64,000 nucleotides of DNA from Arcicella aurantiaca (GCF_003148625.1 NZ_QGGO01000011.1:9873-73872); one strand, 5' to 3'. Positions 16,381 through 25,175 are shown, counted from the stretch's first letter. The notes: generated by a model from the letters alone, not told the origin. Program-made: numbers and translations.

Positions 16381-16476
16381 TGCTCTATTTCCAATCAAGA
16401 TTTGTTCTTAACTGTGAATTTTGTACTTATTATAATTCTTTGATGCTCGAAACACTCTAAGGTTTAAAACAAATGT

Positions 16477-17037
16477 TTAAAAAGATGAATTTTTTAAGTG
16501 TTCCTCCACTTTTTTCACTGCCAAATGATACGAAGCTTTTAATGCTCCAACCGATGTTCCAGTTATTTCAGCAATTTCTTCATATTTCATTTCATCATAA
16601 TATTTCATATTGAAAACCAGTCGTTGTTTGTCAGGTAAGGTCAAGAGAGCTTTTTGTAATTTCAGTTGAATTTCATCTCCCGAAATCATATCAGAATCTT
16701 CTAATTTATTGGATAATTCTTCTGTAATGTCGTTAATAGGCAAAAAGAAACGTCTCTTTTTCTTTGCCAAGTGGTTTAGGCATTCATTGGTGGCAATTCG
16801 GTAAAGCCACGTAAATAATTGTGATTCTCCTTTGAAGTTTTCTAAGCCTTTCCATGCTTTAATGAAAGTTTCTTGGGTTAAATCGTCAGCATCGTCATGG
16901 TCAATAACCATTTTACGAATATGCCAATAGAGTTTCTGCTGGTAAATTCTTACCAGTTGATTAAAGGCAAAATTACGAGTTTCTGTAACTGCAAATTTTG
17001 CTAATATTTCTGAATCGGTTAATTGTTTTTCGGTCAT
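16477..17037 (-). CDS. ECF RNA polymerase sigma factor (cassette 2)
   Basis: 186 residues with both ECF domains. Region 2 (about 20-85) contains DDADDLTQETFIKAWKGLENF and GESQLFTWLYRIATNECLN. Region 4 (about 125-180) contains LPDKQRLVFNMKYYDEMKYEEIAEITG and the recognition helix SVGALKASYHLAVKKVEEHL. It is the first gene of cassette 2. The ATG is ten bases from a 109-nt palindrome at 17048-17156, so its promoter must lie in or beyond that palindrome. The relation to the cassette 1 sigma factor is clear in domain order and spacing, though the sequences have diverged considerably. Confidence 0.9.
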   Translation of the reverse strand: MTEKQLTDSEILAKFAVTETRNFAFNQLVRIYQQKLYWHIRKMVIDHDDADDLTQETFIKAWKGLENFKGESQLFTWLYRIATNECLNHLAKKKRRFFLPINDITEELSNKLEDSDMISGDEIQLKLQKALLTLPDKQRLVFNMKYYDEMKYEEIAEITGTSVGALKASYHLAVKKVEEHLKNSSF

Positions 17038-17047
17038 TCAGAATTAA

Positions 17048-17156
17048 GTAGAACAGGTTTTCAACTGCGACGGACAGTCCTGTTGTTAATCAAACAGATT
17101 TCTAAGCTGTCAGGGAAATGACAGGACTGTGTGTCGAAGTTAGAAACCTGTCCTAC
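17048..17156. repeat. Long imperfect palindromic element upstream of ECF sigma gene
   Basis: The outer arms are GTAGAACAGGTTT and AAACCTGTCCTAC (12 of 13 complementary). The next arms are CGACGGACAGTCCTGT and ACAGGACTGTGTGTCG (14 of 16). The centre contains CTGTCA and TGACAG. All arms revolve around variants of GGACAGGT. The size and nested arms suggest a mobile palindromic (REP/MITE-like) unit, but only one copy is visible here. Confidence 0.75.
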
Positions 17157-17158
17157 AA

Positions 17159-17197
17159 AAAAACTCCGCAAGAATTCTTCATTCGTTGCGGAGTTTT
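17159..17197 (-). terminator. Terminator of the transketolase operon
   Basis: ACTCCGCAA (17163-17171) pairs with TTGCGGAGT (17185-17193). The stem is flanked by A-runs and T-runs, giving TTTTTTTG after the stem on the minus strand. It lies 16 bases after the end of the transketolase C-terminal gene. Confidence 0.85.
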
Positions 17198-17213
17198 TAC
17201 TCACAATCAGAAA

Positions 17214-18173
17214 TTAAGAATTCTTACGAGCGATAGCTTTTAATGCTTTTTCAACGATTGAAGCAGCATTTAAACCATATTTTTCCATTAATTGTGCAGG
17301 AGTTCCTGATTCTCCGAAAGAATCTTCAACGCCTACGTATTCTAATGGAGCAAGATGTTTTTTAATTAAAACTTGAGCGATAGAATCACCTAAGCCACCT
17401 GCAATTTGATGCTCTTCCGCAGAAACTGCACAACCTGTTTTACGAACTGATGCTAAGACAGCTTCTTCGTCCAAAGGTTTAATGGTGTGGATATTAATAA
17501 TTTCAGCATCGATTCCTTTTTCTGCTAAAATTTCACCAGCTAAGATTGCTTCCCATACTAAGTGTCCTGTGGCAAAGATACTTACATCTTTTCCTTCGTT
17601 TACCGTCCAAGCTTTTCCAATGATAAATTCTTGGTCTGGGGCTGTAAAAATAGGTACAACTGGACGACCAAAACGTAAATATACAGGACCAACGTGTTCA
17701 GCAACTGCAATTGTTGCTGCTTTTGTTTGGTTATAGTCGCAAGGGTTGATTACTGTCATTCCAGGAAGCATTTTCATCATACCAATGTCTTCCAAGATTT
17801 GGTGAGTTGCACCATCTTCACCCAAAGTTAAACCTGCGTGAGAACAAGCAATTTTAACATTTTTGTCTGAATAAGCAACTGACTGACGGATTTGGTCATA
17901 AACACGACCTGTTCCAAAGTTTGCAAAAGTAGTTGCAAAAGGGATTTTTCCACCGATAGTTAAACCCGCCGCAATACAAATCATATTTGCTTCTGCGATA
18001 CCCGTTTGGAAAAAGCGTTCTGGATTTTCTTTAATGAATGCGTCCAACTTCAATGAACCGATTAAGTCAGCACAAAGAGCAACAACGTTTGGATTAGTTT
18101 GACCTAAAGCCTGCATACCTGCTCCGAAACCAGAACGAGTATCTTTTTTTTCTGTGAATGTATATTTTTTCAT
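17214..18173 (-). CDS. Transketolase, C-terminal subunit
   Basis: 319 residues holding the pyrimidine-binding and C-terminal domains of transketolase, the half missing from the neighbouring gene. The segment from ERFFQTGIAEANMICIAAGL carries the catalytic glutamate that activates thiamine diphosphate (E in GIAEAN). GLTLGEDGATHQ and VYLRFGRP are further family motifs. The C-terminal domain includes EEHQIAGGLGDSIAQVL. Split transketolases assemble from two subunits and interconvert sugar phosphates in the non-oxidative pentose phosphate pathway. It follows the N-terminal subunit gene on the same strand after 86 bases. Confidence 0.9.
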   Translation of the reverse strand: MKKYTFTEKKDTRSGFGAGMQALGQTNPNVVALCADLIGSLKLDAFIKENPERFFQTGIAEANMICIAAGLTIGGKIPFATTFANFGTGRVYDQIRQSVAYSDKNVKIACSHAGLTLGEDGATHQILEDIGMMKMLPGMTVINPCDYNQTKAATIAVAEHVGPVYLRFGRPVVPIFTAPDQEFIIGKAWTVNEGKDVSIFATGHLVWEAILAGEILAEKGIDAEIINIHTIKPLDEEAVLASVRKTGCAVSAEEHQIAGGLGDSIAQVLIKKHLAPLEYVGVEDSFGESGTPAQLMEKYGLNAASIVEKALKAIARKNS

Positions 18174-18259
18174 TATGAATTCTAAATAAAATCAAATTTC
18201 TGTAAACAGATTTGATGAGAATAAGCACGAGCTTATGATGTAAGATTAAGTTTTGAAGA

Positions 18260-19117
18260 TTAATAATCTCCCAAAGTCTCAGGTAATTGAGCTAAAGCTG
18301 CTGCTAATTGCTCATCGTTTGGAGCAACACCATGCCATTTGTGAGAACCCATCATGAAATCAACGCCTGCACCCATTTCGGTAGTCATTAAAATCATTGT
18401 TGGCTGTCCATTTCCAGAAAACTCACGTGCTTCAGCTAAAACTTTTACTACGTCAGCCATATCGTTACCGTTCATTTTCATGATGTTCCAACCGAAAGCT
18501 GCATATTTTGCACCTAAATCACGGTTGTTCATTACTTTGTCAGTAGGGCCATCAATTTGTTGACCGTTATAATCAATTACAGCTACCAAATTATCAACTT
18601 TGTGGTGCGGTGCATACATTGCCGCTTCCCAAACTTGTCCTTCGTTTTGCTCACCATCACCCATTAATACAAATACCAATGAATCATCGCCGTTCAATTT
18701 CTTTGCTTGTGCAGCACCGATTGCTACTGACATTCCTTGTCCTAAAGAACCTGAAGCAATACGAATTCCTTCTAAGTGTTCATGAGTAGTTGGGTGTCCT
18801 TGAAGACGAGAATTTAATTTACGAAATGTTGCTAATTCTGAAGCAGCAAAGTATCCCGAACGAGCCAAAACCGAGTAAAATACGGGAGAAATGTGTCCGT
18901 TTGATAAGAAGAAAAGGTCTTCACCGATACCATCCATATCAAAAACTTTTGTACCATCTGGATTAGATTTAAGTTTCATTTGGTCGAAATATAGACCAAC
19001 TAACAAATCGGCACAACCTAATGACCCACCTGGGTGTCCAGACTGACAAGCGTGTACTTGTCTGACAATGTCACGTCTCACTTGTGACGCAATGCCTTGT
19101 AATTCAGTAATTTGCAT
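18260..19117 (-). CDS. Transketolase, N-terminal (thiamine diphosphate-binding) subunit
   Basis: 285 residues. It starts with the transketolase pattern RRDIVRQVHACQSGHPGGSLG (substrate His in SGHPGGS). It carries the ThDP/Mg motif MGDGEQNEGQVWEAAMYA (GDGE then N after about 26 residues, VIDYNGQ), and GHPTTHEHLEGIRIASGSLGQG. It ends where the pyrimidine-binding domain would begin, so it is the N-terminal half of a split enzyme. The partner is the next gene downstream. A CCCTCAAA/TTTGAGGG inverted repeat at 19141-19166 lies just upstream of the start. Confidence 0.9.
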   Translation of the reverse strand: MQITELQGIASQVRRDIVRQVHACQSGHPGGSLGCADLLVGLYFDQMKLKSNPDGTKVFDMDGIGEDLFFLSNGHISPVFYSVLARSGYFAASELATFRKLNSRLQGHPTTHEHLEGIRIASGSLGQGMSVAIGAAQAKKLNGDDSLVFVLMGDGEQNEGQVWEAAMYAPHHKVDNLVAVIDYNGQQIDGPTDKVMNNRDLGAKYAAFGWNIMKMNGNDMADVVKVLAEAREFSGNGQPTMILMTTEMGAGVDFMMGSHKWHGVAPNDEQLAAALAQLPETLGDY

Positions 19118-19208
19118 TTGTAATTAGATTAAATAATGTCCCTCAAATGTTTCTTTTTTTTTGAGGGTAATGGAAAAAAACAATATTGTTTGCCGAAGCA
19201 TTTATCTT

Positions 19209-19658
19209 TTAAGCAATAATTTGTTGCGTATGATTTTTGGTATCTACTTTACTGATGATGTCAGTAATAATTCCTTGTTCATCAATAATGAAAGTTGTAC
19301 GTGCCGTTCCCATGTAAGTTCTTCCGTACATAGATTTTTCTACCCAAACGCCATAGGCTTCTACCATTTGATGGTCTTCATCTGAAAGCAAAGTGAATTT
19401 TAAATCGTATTTTTTGATGAATTTTTGATGAGCTTTTTCTCCATCAACACTTATTCCAATAATCTCAAATCCTTTTGCTGTTAATGCAGGTAGGTTTTCG
19501 TTTAAGTTACACGCCTGAGCTGTACAACCTGGAGTATCATCTTTTGGGTAAAAATATAAAACTACTTTTTTCCCTAAAAAATCTGATGACTTAACGATGT
19601 TTCCGTTTTGGTCTTTCTGTTCGAAGCTTGGGGCTTTGTCGCCTATTTTTAAGTTCAT
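19209..19658 (-). CDS. bcp: Thioredoxin-dependent thiol peroxidase (BCP/PrxQ peroxiredoxin)
   Basis: 149 residues. The PrxQ active site DDTPGCTAQACNLNE places the peroxidatic cysteine at C45 and a resolving cysteine at C50. FYPKD before it and the ARTTFIIDEQG strand are typical of the family. The protein reduces hydroperoxides with thioredoxin. The ATG lies inside the annotated end of the upstream M23 peptidase ORF (68-base overlap in another frame). A run of eight A residues just before the ATG suggests that overlap arises from the homopolymer. Length is normal. Confidence 0.92.
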   Translation of the reverse strand: MNLKIGDKAPSFEQKDQNGNIVKSSDFLGKKVVLYFYPKDDTPGCTAQACNLNENLPALTAKGFEIIGISVDGEKAHQKFIKKYDLKFTLLSDEDHQMVEAYGVWVEKSMYGRTYMGTARTTFIIDEQGIITDIISKVDTKNHTQQIIA

Positions 19659-21606
19659 TTTTTTTCGTTTTAACTACCTTTTTAATTACTGGTTTTGCTT
19701 TAACTTTTACAGTATCAATATTGGCTTCAAAAGCACTCTTATTTCCTTGATTATCTTCTAATTCTAACCGTAATTTTCCGTAAAATTTTTGAGTAGAATC
19801 TGATTTTACAGCCCATAATAAGGCGTTTTTTGCATCATAATCAGTCAAAATATACTCATTGTTTACAAAAGCTTTAAAATTCTTTATTCCAGAAAGATTA
19901 TCTCCAATACGTATCCGAATATCATCTGGTGTTTTCTTCATCATGCTTGCTTTGGGTGGAATTGTGTCGGTTAATACCACAAAATCACCTAAACGTTTGA
20001 TACTAAATGAAGCTTTATTTCCACTCCAAGATGTTTTCAGAAATGATTTGGCATTTCTGAAAATATGATATACTGAAGTTTTATCAGGTAAAATAGCTTG
20101 ATTCTCAGGAGTATATATAACATCAAGTTTACTTTTTAGAGGTATTGTTACTTCACTAATTTTCAACTTATTGCCTGCCTGTTCAGTTTGTAAGTAAAGC
20201 GTATTATACAAAGATTTGTACTCAAAATTTATCTCTAAAGCATCTGATTCAAAAGCGTCATCGATGTTTGGAACAATTACTTTTCTAAAATTTGTTGCTT
20301 TTGAAACACCATCAACCTTTATCGAATCAGGTAATCCTTTTTTCAAGTCCCAAAGATACACCGCTTCATTGTTTTTAACATAATTTATTGGTAAATCTAT
20401 TGTAGATTTAGCGAATTTGAAGCTTGCTACCGAGTTGATTGTCTTTAAGTTACGAGCTTTTATGATGAGTGTATTATCTTCAAGGGTTTGAGTCAATGAA
20501 ACTGGGAGGGTATTGGGACTTATTGTGGTGGAAACTTCTTTCTTTTCACCATTAATTGTAAAATTTAAAACAGAGCTATTTTCAAAAGTATCCCAGATTT
20601 TAACAGTAATTTGGTGCGTTTTCCCATCAGTTATTTTAATTTTTCCTTTCGTCAATGAAGGTTTATAGATTTGTAAACTATTATTGCCATCTTCTTGAAA
20701 TAATTTCTGAAATCGTTGTCCTTTCATTTGTTCCTGAGCGTAGTCATTATGCACATTTATATCGTGAGAAACATCATTTGGAAATTGCTCCAAATGCGAG
20801 TAATATTGTTCTTCTCCATCCACAAAAAGCTCAACACATGACAATCCATTGGAGTTATTTGTGCCATTCATTTTATCAACTGCCAATAATTCAAGCCCCA
20901 ATTCTCCATTAGCAAAAATCTCATTATTAAGTGAGTAATTGTTTCCTGTTTTCGTTGGATAAAATAATTGCTTGCCAAATTCTCCATTAATTCGAGAATT
21001 GGTGCTAAGTGTTTTAATGATTAATTGTTGGAAAATAGGAGGAAGGTTATCTTTAATCTCAGCAAACCCAAAATTTAAAGGATTTAAAATATTATTGATA
21101 CCGTCTCTAATTTCAAAGTGTAAATGAGGACCAGCCGAACCACCTGTATTGCCAGAAAGTCCAATGATTTGTCCTCTGGCAACTTCAAATTCTTCTGGTT
21201 TGAGGCTTAGTTTTATTTCAAAGGTTTGACTTTCAAGACGCTTTTTTCTTATATAACTTGCCAATGGTTCTGCAAAGGTTTTCAAATGACCATAAACAGA
21301 TACAAATCCATTGGGGTGAGTTATGAAAATTACATTTCCATAACCGCTTGTTTGTACACGTACTTCTGAGATGTATCCATCGCCAGTGGCATAAACAGGC
21401 AAGCCTTCTCTGCCTTGTGTTTTTATATCAATTCCTGAGTGAAAATGGTCAGAACGTAAATCTCCCATTCCGCCTGCTAAATAATTTTGCTGATTGGGAT
21501 TTATAGGAAACAAAAAATAGCCTTTCGGATAGGTTAGTTGTGGTTTCTGAGCCTGAATGTTTAGGTAAATTAGACTTAGAAATATGATTATTGTTATTTT
21601 TTTCAA
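19591..21606 (-). CDS. M23 (LytM-type) peptidoglycan metallopeptidase
   Basis: 671 residues with a signal peptide (about 1-19, ending IQAQ). The LytM domain comes early: HSGID (H56, D60) and HLH (H161, H163) are the zinc ligands, with VYGHLKT between. A long beta-rich tail of about 470 residues follows, unusual compared with domains placed at the C-terminus. The start codon is TTG at 21606, ten bases after the upstream gene. The last 22 residues (NELKNRRQ onward) are bcp sequence read in another frame, past an A8 run at about 19654. One more A would give an immediate TGA overlapping the bcp ATG. The true C-terminus is therefore doubtful. Confidence 0.85.
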   Translation of the reverse strand: MKKITIIIFLSLIYLNIQAQKPQLTYPKGYFLFPINPNQQNYLAGGMGDLRSDHFHSGIDIKTQGREGLPVYATGDGYISEVRVQTSGYGNVIFITHPNGFVSVYGHLKTFAEPLASYIRKKRLESQTFEIKLSLKPEEFEVARGQIIGLSGNTGGSAGPHLHFEIRDGINNILNPLNFGFAEIKDNLPPIFQQLIIKTLSTNSRINGEFGKQLFYPTKTGNNYSLNNEIFANGELGLELLAVDKMNGTNNSNGLSCVELFVDGEEQYYSHLEQFPNDVSHDINVHNDYAQEQMKGQRFQKLFQEDGNNSLQIYKPSLTKGKIKITDGKTHQITVKIWDTFENSSVLNFTINGEKKEVSTTISPNTLPVSLTQTLEDNTLIIKARNLKTINSVASFKFAKSTIDLPINYVKNNEAVYLWDLKKGLPDSIKVDGVSKATNFRKVIVPNIDDAFESDALEINFEYKSLYNTLYLQTEQAGNKLKISEVTIPLKSKLDVIYTPENQAILPDKTSVYHIFRNAKSFLKTSWSGNKASFSIKRLGDFVVLTDTIPPKASMMKKTPDDIRIRIGDNLSGIKNFKAFVNNEYILTDYDAKNALLWAVKSDSTQKFYGKLRLELEDNQGNKSAFEANIDTVKVKAKPVIKKVVKTKKNELKNRRQSPKLRTERPKRKHR

Positions 21607-21616
21607 TGGGAAATAT

Positions 21617-22057
21617 TTATATTTTAACTTCTCTCAGACCTTTCAATTTCATTTGAGCGAAATATGGATGGTCTGGATTTACAATTAATTCTTGTCTAAG
21701 TGGATGGATGAGAACGTCCATATCTTCTAATGGAATTGCTCCTAAAAGCACTTCACTATCGCCTGGTAAAACCATTGCATTGCAGATAGTTCTTCTATTC
21801 TTAAATTTTAATTCAACACCAGTTACAACATCAAATTCTTGAATTGTGCCATCTGCTAATTGACCTTTTCGTTTTTCAACAATAGGAAGTTGTAATTGTT
21901 CTTGAATGGATTCATTTATACACAACATATATGAACCTGTATCTACCAAAGCAGTAACAAACATACGTTTGATTTCATCTGCACCAATAAAATATTTACG
22001 TGCCAATGCTATATCCTCGGCATTTATCAACTCTATTTCAGCATATACTAATCCCAT
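21617..22057 (-). CDS. Retropepsin-like (clan AA) aspartic protease family protein
   Basis: 146 residues. The active-site motif VDTGS is at 38-42 (D39), embedded in FVTALVDTGSYMLCINESI, as in clan AA proteases that act as dimers. A later hydrophobic-Gly pattern (EVLLGAIPLEDMDVLI) matches the second signature strand. There is no signal peptide or membrane span, so it is cytoplasmic. Many such small bacterial proteins are of unknown target. It lies between the FAH-family gene and the M23 peptidase on the same strand (gaps 35 and 10 bases), so it is probably co-transcribed with both. Confidence 0.75.
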   Translation of the reverse strand: MGLVYAEIELINAEDIALARKYFIGADEIKRMFVTALVDTGSYMLCINESIQEQLQLPIVEKRKGQLADGTIQEFDVVTGVELKFKNRRTICNAMVLPGDSEVLLGAIPLEDMDVLIHPLRQELIVNPDHPYFAQMKLKGLREVKI

Positions 22058-22092
22058 GATTTTATTTTGTTTGAAATTTTAATCAAAAATAA

Positions 22093-22704
22093 TTATTTCA
22101 CTTCAAAAGAAAGCATTTCGGTATCTTCAATAAATGCGGTCAATTTATCCCCAATTTTTACTGCTCCAACGCCCGAAGGTGTTCCTGTAAAAATTAAATC
22201 ACCTGTTTTTAGGGTAAAATATTTTGAGATTTCTGCAATGATTTCATCAAAATTCCAAAGCATCATTTCTGTATTTCCTTTTTGGCGGGTTTCTCCGTTA
22301 ATTTCTAAATGGAAATTGATATTTTTTAAGTCGGTAAATTGACTTTTCTGAACAAAACCAGAAATAGGAGCAGAGCCATTGAATGCTTTAGCTTTTTCCC
22401 AAGGCAATCCTTTTTCCTTCAATTTCGATTGAACATCACGGGCTGTAAAGTCAATACCAATACCAATTTCATCGTAATATTTGTGAGCAAATTTTGCTTC
22501 TATATTTTTACCAATCTTGTTGATTTTTAAAACAAGTTCAACTTCATGGTGAATGTCATTTGAAAAATCAGGATGATAAAAAGGCTCATTGTCCTTAATA
22601 ATTGCGGTGTCAGGCTTTAAGAAAATAACGGGTTCTGAAGGTCTTTCATTATTTAATTCAGCAATATGTTCGGCATAATTTCGCCCGATGCACAAGATTT
22701 TCAT
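22093..22704 (-). CDS. Fumarylacetoacetate hydrolase (FAH) family protein
   Basis: 203 residues containing the FAH catalytic core. KILCIGRNYAEHIAELN at the N-terminus includes the active-site His region. HHEVELVLKINKIG supplies the metal-binding E-x-E, and GIDFTARDVQ and TGTPSGVGAV are family signatures. Members hydrolyse or decarboxylate beta-diketo acids (fumarylpyruvate, acylpyruvates, oxaloacetate); the exact substrate is not evident. The short single-domain form is common in Bacteroidota. It begins a minus-strand run leading into the aspartic protease and M23 peptidase. Confidence 0.88.
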   Translation of the reverse strand: MKILCIGRNYAEHIAELNNERPSEPVIFLKPDTAIIKDNEPFYHPDFSNDIHHEVELVLKINKIGKNIEAKFAHKYYDEIGIGIDFTARDVQSKLKEKGLPWEKAKAFNGSAPISGFVQKSQFTDLKNINFHLEINGETRQKGNTEMMLWNFDEIIAEISKYFTLKTGDLIFTGTPSGVGAVKIGDKLTAFIEDTEMLSFEVK

Positions 22705-22861
22705 ATTTCTTCGTTTGTAAAGTAATTCTCCACAGTTTGCTGTGTCATTTTTTTGTATGTCTCACAAAGTATTTCATAAAATATACAAATGAGCCATTAT
22801 TAAACAAAATTACCCCGAAATTATAGAAATTTAGAACCTTTTTGTGATTTTTACGTATCAA

Positions 22862-22887
22862 TTGTGGATATTAGCAAAATATCTTTG
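22862..22887 (+). promoter_or_regulatory. Promoter of the M48 peptidase gene
   Basis: TTG at 22862-22864 and TATCTTTG at 22880-22887 (TAnnTTTG), with a somewhat short 15-base spacing. The predicted transcript start near 22894 lies after the longest possible ORF start (22889), which supports the ATG at 22925. Confidence 0.5.
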
Positions 22888-22924
22888 ATTGAGACAAATC
22901 GAATACCTTAAACGGAATATTAAA

Positions 22925-23776
22925 ATGAAAAGAGTTTTTTTTTATGGAGTAATTCTCCTATCTACTTTATGGGCGTGTACAAAAGTACCTTTATCTGGTA
23001 GAAATCAATTGTTATTGGTTTCGGATGATGAAATGAATGCGATGGCATTTACAAGTTATAAACAATTTTTGGATACCAGTAAAGTTGTTCCTGCCAATTC
23101 TCAACAAGCCGCAATGGTAAAAAGAGTTGGCGATAAAATTGCTCGTGCTGCTCAATCATATTTCGAATCTACGGGTAATGCTGAATACTTAAAGGGGTAT
23201 CAGTGGCAAACTGAATTAGTACAGAGCAATCAGGTGAATGCGTGGTGTATGCCTGGTGGTAAAATGGTAGTTTATACTGGAATTTTGCCTATAACTCAAA
23301 CTGAAACAGGACTTGCCGTTGTGATGGGGCATGAGGTTTCTCACGCCATTGCAAAACATGGTGCTGAACGCATGAGTGAAGGGCTTGTCGCTCAAGGATT
23401 ATTAGTAGCTGGTCAGATTGGTTTAGGAATCGCTATGAAAGATAAACCTGCGGCAACACAAAATCTTTGGAATACTATTTATGGAGTTGCTGCACCGCTT
23501 GGTGCTCAATTAGGAATGATGGCTCACGGGCGTTACCAAGAGTCGGAAGCTGACCATTTAGGACTTATTTTTATGTCGATGGCTGGATATAATCCAATGG
23601 AAGCGGTGAACTTTTGGGGACGTATGGCTGCCAATTCTGGAGGAGCAAAAACACCGGTATGGTTATCAACTCACCCTTCAGACCAACAACGTATTGCGGA
23701 TATTAAAAGCCGTATGGGAGAAGCCATGAAGTATTATAATGCTTCGGGGAAAAGTGGTGCAAATGGTAGATATTAA
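22925..23776 (+). CDS. M48 family metalloprotease, lipoprotein
   Basis: 283 residues from the ATG at 22925. The N-terminus MKRVFFYGVILLSTLWACTK is a lipoprotein signal with lipobox LWAC, so the protein should be anchored in the outer membrane or facing the periplasm. The zinc site is HEVSH in VVMGHEVSHAIAKHGAERMS, with the third ligand in ESEADHLGLIFM. LSTHPSDQQRI is the usual C-terminal motif of the BepA/LoiP type. It probably degrades misassembled envelope proteins. It is convergent with sucC across the composite repeat at 23777-23975. Confidence 0.9.
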   Translation: MKRVFFYGVILLSTLWACTKVPLSGRNQLLLVSDDEMNAMAFTSYKQFLDTSKVVPANSQQAAMVKRVGDKIARAAQSYFESTGNAEYLKGYQWQTELVQSNQVNAWCMPGGKMVVYTGILPITQTETGLAVVMGHEVSHAIAKHGAERMSEGLVAQGLLVAGQIGLGIAMKDKPAATQNLWNTIYGVAAPLGAQLGMMAHGRYQESEADHLGLIFMSMAGYNPMEAVNFWGRMAANSGGAKTPVWLSTHPSDQQRIADIKSRMGEAMKYYNASGKSGANGRY

Positions 23777-23975
23777 TTTTAGAGAATAGATTTTAGAGAA
23801 TAGTGGATAGAGAATAGTGGAGGGATTTTGTATGAATTTCTGTCTCCATTATCAACAAAAAAGGAGCGAAAATATTTTTCGCTCCTTTTTTGTTGATAAT
23901 GGAGATTTTAAAGTTGTTAGTAGTTTATTCTCTAAAATCTATCCACTATTCTCTAACCTCTATTCTCTAATCTTC
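23777..23975. repeat. Composite inverted repeat: heptamer-period arms around a perfect 30-bp palindrome
   Basis: The left arm repeats TTAGAGAATAG and GTGGATAGAGAATAG (23777-23822). The right arm repeats its complement in heptamer phase: ATTCTCT, AAAATCT, ATCCACT, ATTCTCT, AACCTCT, ATTCTCT, AATCTTC (23928-23975). In between sits the 30-bp perfect palindrome (23843-23905). The element fills the whole gap between the M48 stop and the sucC stop. Confidence 0.8.
23843..23905. terminator. Bidirectional terminator with perfect 30-bp stem
   Basis: Positions 23843-23872 and 23876-23905 are exact reverse complements around a TAT loop. The core GGAGCGAAAA/TTTTCGCTCC is flanked by A6 and T6 runs, so it can terminate in both directions between two convergent genes. 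The stem is far longer than ordinary terminators in this window (10-17 bp). Confidence 0.85.
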
Positions 23976-23978
23976 AAA

Positions 23979-25175
23979 CTACATTGCAGCCAAAACTTCT
24001 TCTACTTTCGTAGCAGCGTCTTTCAACAATACAGCAGAATATACTTTTAAGCCTGATTCGTCAATGATTTTTGCACCTTCAGCCGCATTTGTACCTTGTA
24101 AACGAACAATAATTGGTACAGGAATATCACCGATAGCTTTGTAAGCCTCAACAACACCCGTAGCAACACGGTCGCAACGAACAATACCACCAAAAATGTT
24201 AATCAAGATAGCCTTAACATTAGGGTCTTTCAAGATAATACGGAAACCAGCTTCAACAGTTTTAGCATTTGCTCCTCCTCCTACATCAAGGAAGTTAGCA
24301 GGCTCACCACCAGAAAGTTTGATAATGTCCATTGTTGCCATTGCTAAACCAGCACCATTTACCATACAACCAACGTTACCGTCAAGTTTCACATAGTTCA
24401 AGTCGTTTGCAGAAGCTTCAACTTCTAATGGGTCTTCTTCAGTAACATCACGCAATGGAATAAAGTCTGCATGACGGTAAAGAGCGTTATCATCTAAGTT
24501 TACTTTTGCATCTACTGCTAAGATTTTGTTGTCTGAAGTCTTCAACACAGGGTTGATTTCAAACATTGATGAATCTGTTTCAACATAAGCTTTATATAAA
24601 GCATTGATGAATTTCACCATTTCTTTGAAAGCATCTCCAGATAAACCTAAAGCAAATGCTACTTTACGAGCTTGGAATTGTTGTAAACCAACTCTTGGGT
24701 CAATCCATTCTTTAATAATTTTCTCAGGAGAATGTTCTGCAACCTCCTCAATGTCCATACCACCTTCAGTAGATGCCATGATAACATTGCAAGCCTTACC
24801 ACGGTCTAATAAAATAGAAACGTAATATTCTTTAACTTCTGAAGGACCTGGATAATAAACGTCTTCAGCAATTAAAACTTTATTAACTTTTTTACCTTCT
24901 GGACCAGTTTGGTGTGTAATTAATTGCATTCCTAAAATCTCTTCAGATTTTTGACGAACGTCATCTAAGTTTTTTGCCAACTTGACACCACCACCTTTAC
25001 CACGACCACCTGCGTGAATTTGAGCTTTAATTACGTGCCACCCAGTACCCGTGCGGGCGGTAAGTTCACGGGCAGCCTCAACTGCCAATGCGGGTGTATC
25101 TACCACGATGCCTTCTTGAATGCGGACACCATAGCTCTTCAAAATGTCTTTTGCTTGATACTCGTGAATATTCAT
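23979..25175 (-). CDS. sucC: Succinate-CoA ligase (ADP-forming) subunit beta
   Basis: 398 residues, the full length of SucC. The N-terminal ATP-grasp domain begins [19 protein letters not shown] and has [19 protein letters not shown]. Metal-binding FEINPVL follows, then [20 protein letters not shown] and the C-terminal CoA-ligase part with [15 protein letters not shown]. It catalyses the substrate-level phosphorylation step of the citric acid cycle with SucD, which is not adjacent here. It is a single gene between a terminator and the glycan locus. Confidence 0.95.
   Translation of the reverse strand: MNIHEYQAKDILKSYGVRIQEGIVVDTPALAVEAARELTARTGTGWHVIKAQIHAGGRGKGGGVKLAKNLDDVRQKSEEILGMQLITHQTGPEGKKVNKVLIAEDVYYPGPSEVKEYYVSILLDRGKACNVIMASTEGGMDIEEVAEHSPEKIIKEWIDPRVGLQQFQARKVAFALGLSGDAFKEMVKFINALYKAYVETDSSMFEINPVLKTSDNKILAVDAKVNLDDNALYRHADFIPLRDVTEEDPLEVEASANDLNYVKLDGNVGCMVNGAGLAMATMDIIKLSGGEPANFLDVGGGANAKTVEAGFRIILKDPNVKAILINIFGGIVRCDRVATGVVEAYKAIGDIPVPIIVRLQGTNAAEGAKIIDESGLKVYSAVLLKDAATKVEEVLAAM

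Noticed and set aside
17214-19117. Transketolase broken into two pieces by mutation
   Set aside because: Both halves have complete domains, separate starts and an 86-base spacer; split transketolases are a known normal arrangement.
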